Assembly: GCA_905236145.1 (NCBI GenBank)
Contig: CAJOOE010000196.1
Coordinates: 1 to 18,690, forward strand
Direction: 5' to 3'
Source: an uncultured Selenomonadaceae bacterium
GTDB lineage: Bacteria; Bacillota; Negativicutes; Selenomonadales; Selenomonadaceae
DNA length: 18,690 nt
Made by a program: the position numbers and the translations under genes
In this document: positions 6,712-14,341 of the stretch, in pieces
Layout: every line of letters starts with the position of its first letter
How positions within the stretch are numbered: position 1 is the first letter of the stretch
The notes under the pieces: generated by a model
The model's database searches: none
What the model saw: the letters and a program-made list of their open reading frames with translations, nothing else
What the model was told of the DNA's origin: nothing

Positions 6712-8067
6712 TCAAGCCAAAGTTTCTCTCTTTATAAATCGAATTGCGGTAAAAATTGCAATAATCGCCAACACCAAATAAACGGCGGTAAAACCGACAA
6801 GCGTTATCCAAACTTCGCCGCTTGAAAGATTCGGGCTGACGGCGTTCGCCGTTTTCTGCAGTCCCACGACGATCCACGGCTGACGACCCGCCTCGGCTAT
6901 ATACCAGCCGACGGAATTTGCGATAAACGGGAGCGGCAAAAGGAGCGGCATCATTTTCAGAATGCAGGAATATTCCTTGAGTTTGTCGCGTTGAAAGAAA
7001 GCCAAAATCCCGGTTGCGAAAACGATCAACATCATCAAGCCGCCGACACCGACCATAATGCGGAAACTCCAAAACAATCCGGTAACGTCCGGAACATAAT
7101 AACCGCTGCCGTATTTCTCCATTGACTCGCGTTGAAGATCGTTTATCCCTTTAATCTCGCCTTCAAAAGAATTGTGAACCATGAAGGTAAAGACTTTCGG
7201 GATTGAAATTTCCGCATCGTTTCTGCCGGCATCTTGATTTATATTCGCCCAGACGGAGAACGGAGCCGGATTTTCGGTTTCCCAAAGAGCCTCGAAAGAC
7301 GCAAGTTTCATAGGATTGGCAACGTTTAAATATTGAGCGTGCAAGTGACCGGTTCCCATTACGCCGGCAACTCCGATAAATGTGAAGAGAACCGCCCGCC
7401 GCAAAGTCCTTACAAACATTTCGCGGGAAATTTCGTCGCTCGCAATCTTCCACGCACTGACGACGATAACCAAAAATCCCGCCGTTGAAATTCCGGCAAA
7501 GAAAGAATGTGTATACTCGCCGAAAACGTAACGATTTGTTATCAAGTCGAAAAGACTTGTCATAACCGCACGCCCGTCTTGAATTTCATAGCCGACCGGG
7601 TGTTGCATAAATGAATTTGCAACCAAAATCCAAAAGGCGGAAAGATTACTTCCGAACGCCACAAGCCAAATGCAAAGGCAGTGCATTTTTTCGCCGAGTT
7701 TGTCCCACCCGAAAATCCAAATCCCTATGAAAGTCGATTCGATAAAGAACGCGGTCAGAGCCTCCAAAGCAAGCGGGGCACCGAAAATATCTCCCATAAA
7801 CCTCGCGTATTCCGACCAATTCATTCCGAAATGAAATTCCTGGACAATGCCGGTCACGACACCCATCGCAAAATTTATCAAAAATATCGTTCCGAAAAAT
7901 TTTACAAGTTTCTTGAGTTTCAATCTCTCATCGTAACTGCCGCTGTTTACATACCAAGTTTCAAGCAAGGCGACGAAAATCGACAGTCCCAAAGTCACGG
8001 GTACAAACAAAAAATGATACACGGTCGTTATCGCAAATTGAAGTCGCGACAAAATTAAAGCGTCCAT
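6712..8067 (-). CDS. cydA: Cytochrome bd quinol oxidase subunit I
   Basis: CydA is the heme-bearing membrane subunit of the bd oxidase, which oxidises quinol and reduces O2. The 451-residue length matches the short-Q-loop forms of Gram-positives rather than the E. coli form. Key residues are in place: H18 (heme b595), H187 and M338 (heme b558), E102 and E110, K254 and E259 of the quinol site, and GRQPW (394-398). About nine hydrophobic membrane segments can be seen. The ATG at 8067 follows AAAGGGGG by 9 bases; an in-frame TTG three codons earlier overlaps that site and is less likely. No cydB follows: the next gene is purD, 22 bases on. The bd complex needs subunit II, so cydB must lie elsewhere or be replaced. 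Confidence 0.95.
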   Translation of the reverse strand: MDALILSRLQFAITTVYHFLFVPVTLGLSIFVALLETWYVNSGSYDERLKLKKLVKFFGTIFLINFAMGVVTGIVQEFHFGMNWSEYARFMGDIFGAPLALEALTAFFIESTFIGIWIFGWDKLGEKMHCLCIWLVAFGSNLSAFWILVANSFMQHPVGYEIQDGRAVMTSLFDLITNRYVFGEYTHSFFAGISTAGFLVIVVSAWKIASDEISREMFVRTLRRAVLFTFIGVAGVMGTGHLHAQYLNVANPMKLASFEALWETENPAPFSVWANINQDAGRNDAEISIPKVFTFMVHNSFEGEIKGINDLQRESMEKYGSGYYVPDVTGLFWSFRIMVGVGGLMMLIVFATGILAFFQRDKLKEYSCILKMMPLLLPLPFIANSVGWYIAEAGRQPWIVVGLQKTANAVSPNLSSGEVWITLVGFTAVYLVLAIIAIFTAIRFIKRETLA

Positions 8068-8124
8068 GAAAATCAACCCCCTTTATTCAACGTCTTTTTT
8101 TAATTCGTTCCAAAAATTTTTCAC

Positions 8125-8153
8125 ATTATACAAAAAAACCGGCTTAATCTCAA
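8125..8153 (-). promoter_or_regulatory. Promoter of the cydA-purD-ybgC-hisC-hisB run
   Basis: On the minus strand TTGAGA (8153-8148) and TATAAT (8130-8125) are separated by exactly 17 bases, 5 of 6 and 6 of 6 matches to the sigma-70/SigA consensus. It lies between the terminator of the preceding operon and the cydA start, about 58 bases upstream of the ATG. No further promoter of this quality appears before hisB. Confidence 0.8.
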
Positions 8154-8178
8154 CAAAATTTTAACGCCGCACTTCGAT

Positions 8179-8232
8179 AAAAAAAATGCCCTTGCGTCCG
8201 GTGAAAAAAATTTTTTTCCCGACACGCAAAGG
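8179..8232 (-). terminator. Rho-independent terminator after nrnA (possibly bidirectional)
   Basis: Reading the minus strand, the arms 8232-8211 and 8210-8189 form a roughly 22-base-pair hairpin with a few central mismatches; the outer part is CCTTTGCGT against ACGCAAGGG and the inner part is A7/T7. It is followed by eight T residues (8186-8179). It begins 11 bases after the nrnA stop. The plus strand also carries a T-rich tract after the stem (8234-8244), so it could terminate both ways, though no plus-strand gene precedes it. Confidence 0.85.
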
Positions 8233-8243
8233 ATTTTTATTTT

Positions 8244-9266
8244 TCAATTCGATTCCGAGTATTCAAAATCGTCCAAAGCCGTTTCCTTGTCCTCCAAAAA
8301 TTCTTCGGGCAACAGCCAACCTTCCTCAATCATATATTCGCCGATTGCCTTTATTAAAATGTCTTTTGCCTCGTCCATATTTTTGTTGATCGTACAACCC
8401 GCCGCCCGGACATGACCGCCGCCGCCGAGCCTTTTTGCTATCGCGGAAACGTCCACGCCCTTTGACCGCATACTCACACGGCAAAAATTTTCGTCCTTGT
8501 CCGTCAGCAAAAATGCAACGTCCGCTCCGTCAACCACCCGGATCAAATCTATAAATCCTTCGGTCGTGTTCAAAGTCTTTGCGTATTTCCTCGCAACGAA
8601 CATTCCGATAACCTTGCCGTCAAAGAAAAGTTTTGTTGTCTGAAGTGCGGCATTTAAACCTTTCAAATCGCCGAAAGTTTTCTTTTCCATTTGTTCGGCA
8701 ATTTCGTTCGGCTTTACGCCCGCCTCGACAAGTTCCGCCGCAGTGAATAAAGTCATCGGCGTTGTATTTGAATAGTTGAAAAATCCGGTATCGGTCGCCA
8801 TTCCGGTGTAAAGACAGACGGCAATTTCCCTTGTAACTTTTACGTCAAGTTCTTGGAGAAGTTTAAAGACAATTTCGCAGGTGGCGGCGGCGGAAGGTTC
8901 GACGTACAAATCGAAATCTCCGCCCTTGTTTGTGACGTGATGATCTATATTCAAAATCGGTGCGTCGGTAATGCCTTTGACTTTGCCGATTCTGTCCGGT
9001 GAAGTGTCCAAAACCACAAGCAAATCCGCAGAAATTTTTTCGCCGTCCGAAGGTCTTTGAATTTTTTCGGCGGAAGGCATTTCCAAAAGATTTTTCCGGA
9101 TCGTGTCGTCAATGAAACAGAAAACTTCTTTGCCGATCGAAGTCAGAGCGAAATACATCGCCAAAACGGCTCCGACTGCGTCGCCGTCCGGAATTATGTG
9201 AGCCGTCAAAATTATTTTATTTGCCGCCCGAATTTTCTCCGCCGCCTCCGGCAAAGTTATGTTCAT
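8244..9266 (-). CDS. nrnA: DHH/DHHA1 phosphoesterase, NrnA-type nanoRNase / pAp phosphatase
   Basis: NrnA-type enzymes degrade 2-5 nucleotide RNAs and often dephosphorylate pAp. The 340-residue protein has the DHH domain first: HIIPDGDA (23-30), LDTSP (D87), the DHH triad (108-110) and TDTGFF (158-163). The DHHA1 domain follows with RLGGGGHVRAAG in the C-terminal quarter. The tail after it is acidic and longer than I would expect for Bacillus NrnA. The ATG at 9266 has an AAGGAG site 10 bases upstream. The first 50 bases overlap the end of rbfA in another frame; starting later would lose the N-terminal helix before the first motif. rbfA-nrnA order is normal in Bacillota operons, where truB usually follows; here a terminator follows instead. 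Confidence 0.93.
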   Translation of the reverse strand: MNITLPEAAEKIRAANKIILTAHIIPDGDAVGAVLAMYFALTSIGKEVFCFIDDTIRKNLLEMPSAEKIQRPSDGEKISADLLVVLDTSPDRIGKVKGITDAPILNIDHHVTNKGGDFDLYVEPSAAATCEIVFKLLQELDVKVTREIAVCLYTGMATDTGFFNYSNTTPMTLFTAAELVEAGVKPNEIAEQMEKKTFGDLKGLNAALQTTKLFFDGKVIGMFVARKYAKTLNTTEGFIDLIRVVDGADVAFLLTDKDENFCRVSMRSKGVDVSAIAKRLGGGGHVRAAGCTINKNMDEAKDILIKAIGEYMIEEGWLLPEEFLEDKETALDDFEYSESN

Positions 9267-9630
9267 TCGTATCACGCTCCTTGTTCTCTCGTTCAATTTG
9301 CAGTAACAGTTTCTGAATATGTTCGCCGTAATCAAGCGAATTGTCAAGTGCAAAAGAAAGTTTCGGAGTAAAACGCAGACGCACCCTTTTGCCCGTTTCA
9401 CGGCGGAAAAAAGTCAAAGCATTTTGCAAGCCTTCCCAAGAATTTTTTACCTGCTCGTCATTTCCCATCAGGCTGACATAAATTTTTGCCTCGCGAAGGT
9501 CGCCGGTCATTTCCACACCGGTGACCGTGACAAAACCTATTTGCGGATCTTTTATCTCCGTCAAAATCATCTTGCTTATTTCCTGCTTGATGAGTTCCTG
9601 CAATTTTTCTCTTCTGAGTTGCGTTGCCAT
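9217..9630 (-). CDS. rbfA: 30S ribosome-binding factor A
   Basis: RbfA is a KH-fold protein that binds the 30S subunit during late 16S rRNA maturation and is important at low temperature. The 137-residue reading frame has the family's conserved features: LQELIKQEIS (about 10-20), DPQIGFVTVTGVEMTGDL (28-45) and AKIYVSL (48-54), then LRFTPKLSF and an LDNSLDYGEHI segment. The Gly/Asn-rich end (about 122-137) is a weakly conserved tail that is also the part overlapped by nrnA. The ATG lies 3 bases after the infB stop, so translation is likely coupled to infB. Confidence 0.96.
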   Translation of the reverse strand: MATQLRREKLQELIKQEISKMILTEIKDPQIGFVTVTGVEMTGDLREAKIYVSLMGNDEQVKNSWEGLQNALTFFRRETGKRVRLRFTPKLSFALDNSLDYGEHIQKLLLQIERENKERDTNEHNFAGGGGENSGGK

Positions 9631-9633
9631 CCG

Positions 9634-12249
9634 TCAGCCCTCCGAATCCTTGTTTACGTCGGAGAGAGAAACTTCAATTTCTTGCATTGTGTAAGCCTCG
9701 ATAATATCGCCTTCTTTGAAGTCCCGATAATCGACGATGGAAATTCCGCACTCGTAACCCGCCGCAACTTCCTTGACCTCGTCTTTAAATCTGCGGAGAG
9801 AATCAATTTCCCCGTCAAAAATTTCGACGTGATCCCGAAGTATGCGGATTTTTGAATTGTTGTGAATCTTGCCTTCCAAGACGTAAGAGCCGGCGACAAG
9901 TGCTTTTGAAAATTTCATTACCTTGCGAATTTCAACGCGACCCTGAATGACTTCTTTATATTTCGGAGCAAGCATACCGCTCATTGCCGCTTTTACGTCG
10001 TCAATCGCGTCGTAAATTACCCGGTAAGTTCTTATGTCGATATTCTCCGCGTCGGCAACTTTTCTTGCATTTGCGTCCGGGCGAACGTTGAAGGCGATAA
10101 TCAGAGCATTTGCGGCGGAGGCAAGCATAATGTCGGATTCGTTGACCGCACCGACTCCGGAATGGACTATCGAAACGCGTACTTCATCATTTTTATTCAA
10201 GGTGAGAAGTGAGCTTGAGAGGGCCTCAACAGAACCTTGAACGTCTGCCTTAACGACAATGTTCAAATCCTTAATCGCACCGGCTTGAATTTGTTTATAG
10301 AGATCGTCCAATGAAACTTTCTTCGACTTGATGAGTTCCGTTCTCTGCCGCTCGATTCTGTGTTCAGCTATCGACTTTGCAAGTTTTTCGTCAAGTGCGG
10401 CAAGAAGGTCACCCGCCGCAGGAACGTCGTTAAGTCCCAAGACTTCAACCGGAACACTGGGACCGGCTTTTTTCACATTGTCCCCGCGATCGTTTATCAT
10501 GGCACGGACTTTTCCGAAAGTCGTACCGGCAACAATCGAATCACCTATTCTCAAAGTTCCGCTTTGCACCAAAACGGTAGCAACCGGTCCGCGTCCTTTG
10601 TCAAGCTGTGCCTCAATGATAACGCCGCGAGCCTCTCTGTTCGGGTTGGCTTTGAGTTCCCGGACTTCCGCGACAAGCAAGATCATTTCCAAAAGATCGT
10701 TTATACCGATTTTCTTTTTCGCGGAAACCGGAACCATGATTGTATCTCCGCCGTATTCCTCGGGAATAAGTTCATGCTCTATGAGTTCCTGTTTGACTCT
10801 CTCCGGGTTTGCACCGGGCTTGTCTATTTTGTTTATTGCGACGATAATGGGAACGCCCGCCGCCTTTGAATGGTTTATCGCCTCAATGGTCTGCGGCATA
10901 ACTCCGTCATCGGCAGCGACGACCAAAATTGCAATATCGGTAACTTGAGCTCCTCTGGCACGCATGGCGGTAAAAGCCTCGTGACCCGGAGTGTCCAAAA
11001 ATACAATTTTTTTGTCTTTGCACATAACATGATATGCACCGATATGTTGAGTTATTCCGCCCGCCTCGGTTGCGGTTACGGAAGATTTTCTGATAACGTC
11101 CAAAAGTGAAGTTTTGCCGTGATCGACGTGACCCATGACCGTGACGACCGGAGGACGGAATTTCAAAGTTTCCGGAGCGTCCTCGATTTCCGGTATCAAA
11201 GTCGGATCGACTTCCGGCGGCAGCTCTTCGGCCGTAACTCCGAACTCCTCCGCGACAAGTGCCGCAGTGTCAAAATCAATTTCCTGATTTATTCCGGCAA
11301 TAACGCCCATCATAAGAAGTTTTTTGATGACTTCCGCCGCCGTGCAGCTCATTTTGCTGGCAAGGTCTTTGACGGCTATACTTTCGCCGACTTTGATATG
11401 AGTCGGGCGGGCAATTTCGACTTTATGAACCGGAGCCGGCTGTTGACGATTTTTCTTTTTTCTCGGAGGACGACGATCCTGCCGGCGGTCATTGGGATTT
11501 AATCCGCTGTCTTGTTTGGAGTTTTGGCTTTGCCGGCGATTTCTGTCGCGATTCTGTTGAGCACGACCGCCGCCGTCCTCTTTGTCCCGATCCCGATTCC
11601 GGCGATTGTTTCTGTCGCCGCGTTCACCGCGTGTATCGGTCGGTTTTTCGCGTTTTTCTTCTTCAACCTGCGAATTTTCGCCGCCTTCATTTTCTCCGGA
11701 CTCTTCACTCTTGCGGTGACGATTGCGGCGGCGACGACGTTTCCCGCCGTCTTCGGAATTTTGATTTTCGGACTCGCCGCCGGATTCCGGTTTTACTTGT
11801 TCAACCGGCTTTTGTTCTTCGGATTTTTTATCGGAAGTTTCGCCGGATTTTTTGCCGCGATTTTCACCGGGTTTCCGGTCACCGGTTTTTTTGTCGCGAT
11901 TCTCGCCGGGTTTCCGGTCGCCGGATTTTTTGTTGCCGTTTTCGCCGGATGTTTGCTTTTGCCCCTGTTCCTGTTGATTTTTGTCCGACTTGCCTTCAGG
12001 TTGTTTCTTTTCCGAAGTTTCGGATTTCTCTTCCGCTTTAACTTCCTCCGGCTTTTGTTCTGCGGGTTTGGGCTTGCGACGCGGGAACGAATTTTTCAAA
12101 AGTTCGTAAGCCTGCTCGTCAATCGCACTGAAACGATTCTTGACTTTAATTTTATGCTTTTTCAAAAAATCGATCAAAAATTGGCTGTCCCTGTTAAATT
12201 CCTCCGAGAGTTGATAAATCCGGTATTCCGGTGTTTTCGGTTTCGACAT
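9634..12249 (-). CDS. infB: Translation initiation factor IF-2
   Basis: IF-2 is the GTPase that places initiator fMet-tRNA on the 30S subunit and promotes 50S joining. The 871 residues comprise an N-terminal IF2_N domain (1-55), a highly charged disordered linker (about 56-275), a second IF2_N module (288-340), the GTPase domain with GHVDHGKT (373-380), DTPGH (419-423) and NKID (473-476), then the C-terminal domains that bind fMet-tRNA. The linker is rich in Glu/Lys early and in Arg/Asn/Gly/Asp later, and holds a 13-residue tandem duplication (described separately). The ATG follows a TGGAGG site by 7 bases. It sits in the standard order between ylxQ (64 bases upstream) and rbfA (3 bases downstream). 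Confidence 0.98.
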   Translation of the reverse strand: MSKPKTPEYRIYQLSEEFNRDSQFLIDFLKKHKIKVKNRFSAIDEQAYELLKNSFPRRKPKPAEQKPEEVKAEEKSETSEKKQPEGKSDKNQQEQGQKQTSGENGNKKSGDRKPGENRDKKTGDRKPGENRGKKSGETSDKKSEEQKPVEQVKPESGGESENQNSEDGGKRRRRRNRHRKSEESGENEGGENSQVEEEKREKPTDTRGERGDRNNRRNRDRDKEDGGGRAQQNRDRNRRQSQNSKQDSGLNPNDRRQDRRPPRKKKNRQQPAPVHKVEIARPTHIKVGESIAVKDLASKMSCTAAEVIKKLLMMGVIAGINQEIDFDTAALVAEEFGVTAEELPPEVDPTLIPEIEDAPETLKFRPPVVTVMGHVDHGKTSLLDVIRKSSVTATEAGGITQHIGAYHVMCKDKKIVFLDTPGHEAFTAMRARGAQVTDIAILVVAADDGVMPQTIEAINHSKAAGVPIIVAINKIDKPGANPERVKQELIEHELIPEEYGGDTIMVPVSAKKKIGINDLLEMILLVAEVRELKANPNREARGVIIEAQLDKGRGPVATVLVQSGTLRIGDSIVAGTTFGKVRAMINDRGDNVKKAGPSVPVEVLGLNDVPAAGDLLAALDEKLAKSIAEHRIERQRTELIKSKKVSLDDLYKQIQAGAIKDLNIVVKADVQGSVEALSSSLLTLNKNDEVRVSIVHSGVGAVNESDIMLASAANALIIAFNVRPDANARKVADAENIDIRTYRVIYDAIDDVKAAMSGMLAPKYKEVIQGRVEIRKVMKFSKALVAGSYVLEGKIHNNSKIRILRDHVEIFDGEIDSLRRFKDEVKEVAAGYECGISIVDYRDFKEGDIIEAYTMQEIEVSLSDVNKDSEG
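11854..11931 (-). repeat. Two tandem 39-base copies inside the infB linker
   Basis: On the coding strand two adjacent 39-base units (11931-11893 and 11892-11854) encode KKSGDRKPGENRD and KKTGDRKPGENRG, residues 107-132 of IF-2. They differ at only a few bases, so the duplication looks recent. A third, degenerate copy starts with KKSGE just after. It keeps the reading frame. Confidence 0.85.
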
Positions 12250-12313
12250 AAAGCCACCTCCATATTTCGGCGGAGAAAAACACTCTTCCGCTCCGACGCT
12301 CTGATTTCACATA

Positions 12314-12640
12314 TCATTCATTCTCCTTATCGGAAAAATTATTTAAAATTTTATCGACGGACTTTTTAAAACCTTCGTCCGTTATCGCCGCAACCGACCG
12401 CATTTCTTTGCCCAAACATTGACCCAAATCTTCCTTTGTCAAAACTCTTGCGATCGGAAAATTTTTTTCTTCCGCAAATTTTTCAAATTCCCGGACTGTC
12501 GAAGGACTTGCGTCCGTCGTCAATATCAATATTTTTACTTTGTCTTTTGAAATTGCGTCGGTTACTTGAAAATTTCCGCTTACAAGTCTTTGTGCTCTTT
12601 GGGCGAGTCCCAAAATATTTTTCAAACTTTTCTCATTCAT
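12314..12640 (-). CDS. ylxQ: L7Ae-family ribosomal protein YlxQ
   Basis: YlxQ is a small L7Ae/L30e/S12e/Gadd45-fold RNA-binding protein found between ylxR and infB in Bacillota; its exact RNA partner is uncertain. The 108-residue frame starts MNEKSLKNILGLAQRAQRLVSG, followed by ILTTDASP and later the VLTKEDLGQCLGKE segment, which are the usual conserved parts of the family. The ATG at 12640 follows GGAG by 7 bases; it overlaps the ylxR stop by 8 bases, which suggests coupled translation. The longer upstream frame runs through ylxR and is not credible. Confidence 0.9.
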   Translation of the reverse strand: MNEKSLKNILGLAQRAQRLVSGNFQVTDAISKDKVKILILTTDASPSTVREFEKFAEEKNFPIARVLTKEDLGQCLGKEMRSVAAITDEGFKKSVDKILNNFSDKENE

Positions 12641-12920
12641 TTCCGGACTCCTCCAATGCGGCTGTGACTTTATCGTAAATTTCGGCGGGAACTTTTTCTT
12701 TGAAAGACCTGTCGAATTGCCGACGTTTTTTTGCCGCCTCCGCACATTTTTTTGACTTGCAAATATATGCTCCGCGACCGTTTGCCTTGCCGGTTTCGTC
12801 AATGAAATATTCGCCTTCCGGAGATCTGACCAGCCGCAAAAATTCGGATTTCAGCCGACTTTCCCGGCAGGCAACGCAGGATCGCATTTTAATTTTTTTC
12901 TTTTCACCGCTTGCCGTCAC
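12633..12920 (-). CDS. ylxR: YlxR-family RNA-binding protein
   Basis: YlxR (RnpM in recent work) is a small basic nucleic-acid-binding protein encoded after nusA in Bacillota. The domain is recognisable from RSCVACRE (13-20), FLRLVRSPEG (27-36), NGRGAYIC (47-54), the CAEAAKKRRQFDRSF segment (59-73), and a Cys-rich pattern. The start I use is a GTG at 12920 that overlaps the nusA stop (GTGA); an in-frame ATG eleven codons on (MRSCVACRE) would also retain the domain but has no clear ribosome binding site. Its length of 95 residues is ordinary. It may modulate RNase P and RNA handling; this rests on family knowledge, not on the sequence. Confidence 0.92.
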   Translation of the reverse strand: MTASGEKKKIKMRSCVACRESRLKSEFLRLVRSPEGEYFIDETGKANGRGAYICKSKKCAEAAKKRRQFDRSFKEKVPAEIYDKVTAALEESGNE

Positions 12921-14251
12921 TGCGAATCATCCTTTTGTTCGACAGCCGGATTTTCCGGAGCAACGTTTGTTTGTTCGGATTGTTCGGTTTGTTCGGATTG
13001 TTCCGCAAGTCTTGCCTCTTCCGCGATTCTTGCCGCGATTTCAGCCGCCTTTCTTGCTTTCTTTGCGGCTTTTGCCGCCTTTCTTGCCGCCTTCCTTGCT
13101 TCTCTCATTGCCTCTCTGGACATGGTAAAGCCGGTAGCGGACGAAATATCGACTTCCTGCATATCCGGGTCCGGCGGATCCGTCAACGCTTGAGTTTCGC
13201 TCTTTATGTCGATTTTTCGCCCGGTGAGTTTTGCGGAAAGTCGGGCGTTTTGTCCCTCTTTACCTATCGCCAAGCTGAGTTGATTGTCCGGAACGACCAC
13301 GCGGGAAGTTCTTTCATTTTCATTTACAAAGACCGCGACGACTTTTGAAGGACTCAAGGCGTTCGCTATGAAAATTCCCGGCTCCTCGCTCCATTGAATT
13401 ACATCGACTTTTTCCGGAGAAATTTCTTCCAAAATCGCCCGCGTCCTGATTCCCTTCTGTCCGACGCAGGAGCCGACAGCATCGACATTCGGATCGTTGG
13501 AGTAAACGGCTACTTTTGATCTGGCACCGGCCTCGCGGGAAACGGATTTTATTTCAATTATTCCCTCGTGAATTTCCGGGACTTCCGCCTCAAAAAGTTT
13601 CTTCAGAAATCCGGGGTGAGTGCGGGAAAGGAAAATTTGCGGGCCTTTCAAACCCTTCTTCACTTCCGCAACGTAAGCCCGGACATGATCCCCCACGCCG
13701 TAACTTTCGTCGGCAATTTGTTCGCTCGGCACAAGCAAAGCCTCCGCCTTGCCTATATCGACAACCAAATTCCCGTCCTCGATTCTCAAGACGGTACCGT
13801 TTACAATGTCATTTTCTTTGTCGGCAAATTCGTCGTAAATAACTCCGCGTTCAGCCTCGCGAACTTTTTGAACGACGATTTGTTTTGCCGCCTGAGCCGC
13901 GATTCTTCCGAAATTTTTCGGCGTGACTTCAATGCGTACCGTGTCGCCGATTTCAAATTTCTCGTCAATCGCCTTTGCGTCCGCCAAAGAAATTTCGATA
14001 ATTTCGTCGGAAACTTCCTCCGCCACCTGCTTTAAAGCATAGACGTGAAAAGTGCCGTTTTCGCGATCGATTGCGACTTCAACATTTTGATCCGTGTTGA
14101 AATTTTTTTTGTAAGCAAATACCAGAGCGGACTCGACTGCGTCAAACAAAACATCGGGGGCAATTTCTTTTTCGTCGCAGAGAGCCTTAAGAGCGACAAG
14201 AAATGCCGCGTCCGAATCTCCGGCTGCTTTTTTTGATCTTCTTATAGCCAA
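12917..14251 (-). CDS. nusA: Transcription termination/antitermination factor NusA, with extended C-terminus
   Basis: NusA binds RNA polymerase and RNA to control pausing, termination and antitermination. The order is an N-terminal domain (about 15-125), an S1 domain (about 146-210), then two KH domains (about 225-300 and 305-360) with CVGQKGIRTRAI (262-273) and LAIGKEGQNARL (327-338). Residues about 378-412 form a continuous Ala/Lys/Arg/Glu-rich helix-like stretch, and about 415-444 is a Ser/Glu/Gln/Thr-rich end, so there are roughly 70 residues beyond the standard Bacillus-type NusA. The start is a TTG at 14251 that follows GGGAGG by 9 bases; no ATG is available near it. The gene lies 90 bases after rimP and its stop overlaps ylxR. 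Confidence 0.96.
   Translation of the reverse strand: MAIRRSKKAAGDSDAAFLVALKALCDEKEIAPDVLFDAVESALVFAYKKNFNTDQNVEVAIDRENGTFHVYALKQVAEEVSDEIIEISLADAKAIDEKFEIGDTVRIEVTPKNFGRIAAQAAKQIVVQKVREAERGVIYDEFADKENDIVNGTVLRIEDGNLVVDIGKAEALLVPSEQIADESYGVGDHVRAYVAEVKKGLKGPQIFLSRTHPGFLKKLFEAEVPEIHEGIIEIKSVSREAGARSKVAVYSNDPNVDAVGSCVGQKGIRTRAILEEISPEKVDVIQWSEEPGIFIANALSPSKVVAVFVNENERTSRVVVPDNQLSLAIGKEGQNARLSAKLTGRKIDIKSETQALTDPPDPDMQEVDISSATGFTMSREAMREARKAARKAAKAAKKARKAAEIAARIAEEARLAEQSEQTEQSEQTNVAPENPAVEQKDDSQ
12972..13007 (-). repeat. 9-base tandem repeat in the nusA tail
   Basis: Four adjacent 9-base units on the plus strand read TGTTCGGAT, TGTTCGGTT, TGTTCGGAT and TGTTCCGCA. On the coding strand they give the Ser/Glu/Gln/Thr repeats near residues 416-427 of NusA. 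The frame is preserved. Such short repeats can change copy number by slippage. Confidence 0.75.
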
Positions 14252-14295
14252 GACCTCAATCCTCCCTTAAAAATTCAAAATCATTTTATATTCGC

Positions 14296-14316
14296 GTCGG
14301 AAAGTTTTTTTCCGAC
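14296..14316 (-). other. Perfect small hairpin between rimP and nusA
   Basis: GTCGGAAA at 14296-14303 and TTTCCGAC at 14309-14316 form an 8-base-pair stem around a 5-base T-rich loop, in the 90-base gap. It is not followed by a T run on either strand, so it does not look like a terminator; it may be an RNA processing or stability element. It is transcribed with the operon. Confidence 0.45.
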
Positions 14317-14341
14317 TTCAACCCTTTCCGCAAAAATCTTT

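Noticed and set aside
6686..7072. Second minus-strand frame overlapping the end of cydA, considered as a remnant of cydB
   Set aside because: The peptide is Arg/Phe-rich without membrane segments or CydB motifs; it is an alternative frame of cydA.
10328..10948. Plus-strand open frame of 206 codons inside infB
   Set aside because: It is the antisense shadow of the conserved IF-2 GTPase and C-terminal region, with Ser/Ala/Phe composition and no start signals.
11512..12369. Long plus-strand open frame of 285 codons, Phe/Leu-rich, that looks like a membrane protein
   Set aside because: It is the antisense of the charged infB linker (Lys/Arg/Glu codons read backwards give Phe/Leu/Pro). infB is certain and no promoter or ribosome binding site supports the other strand.
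12636..12802. Longer version of YlxQ starting at 12802
   Set aside because: The extra N-terminal part is out-of-frame ylxR sequence; a good ribosome binding site and conserved L7Ae start lie at 12640.
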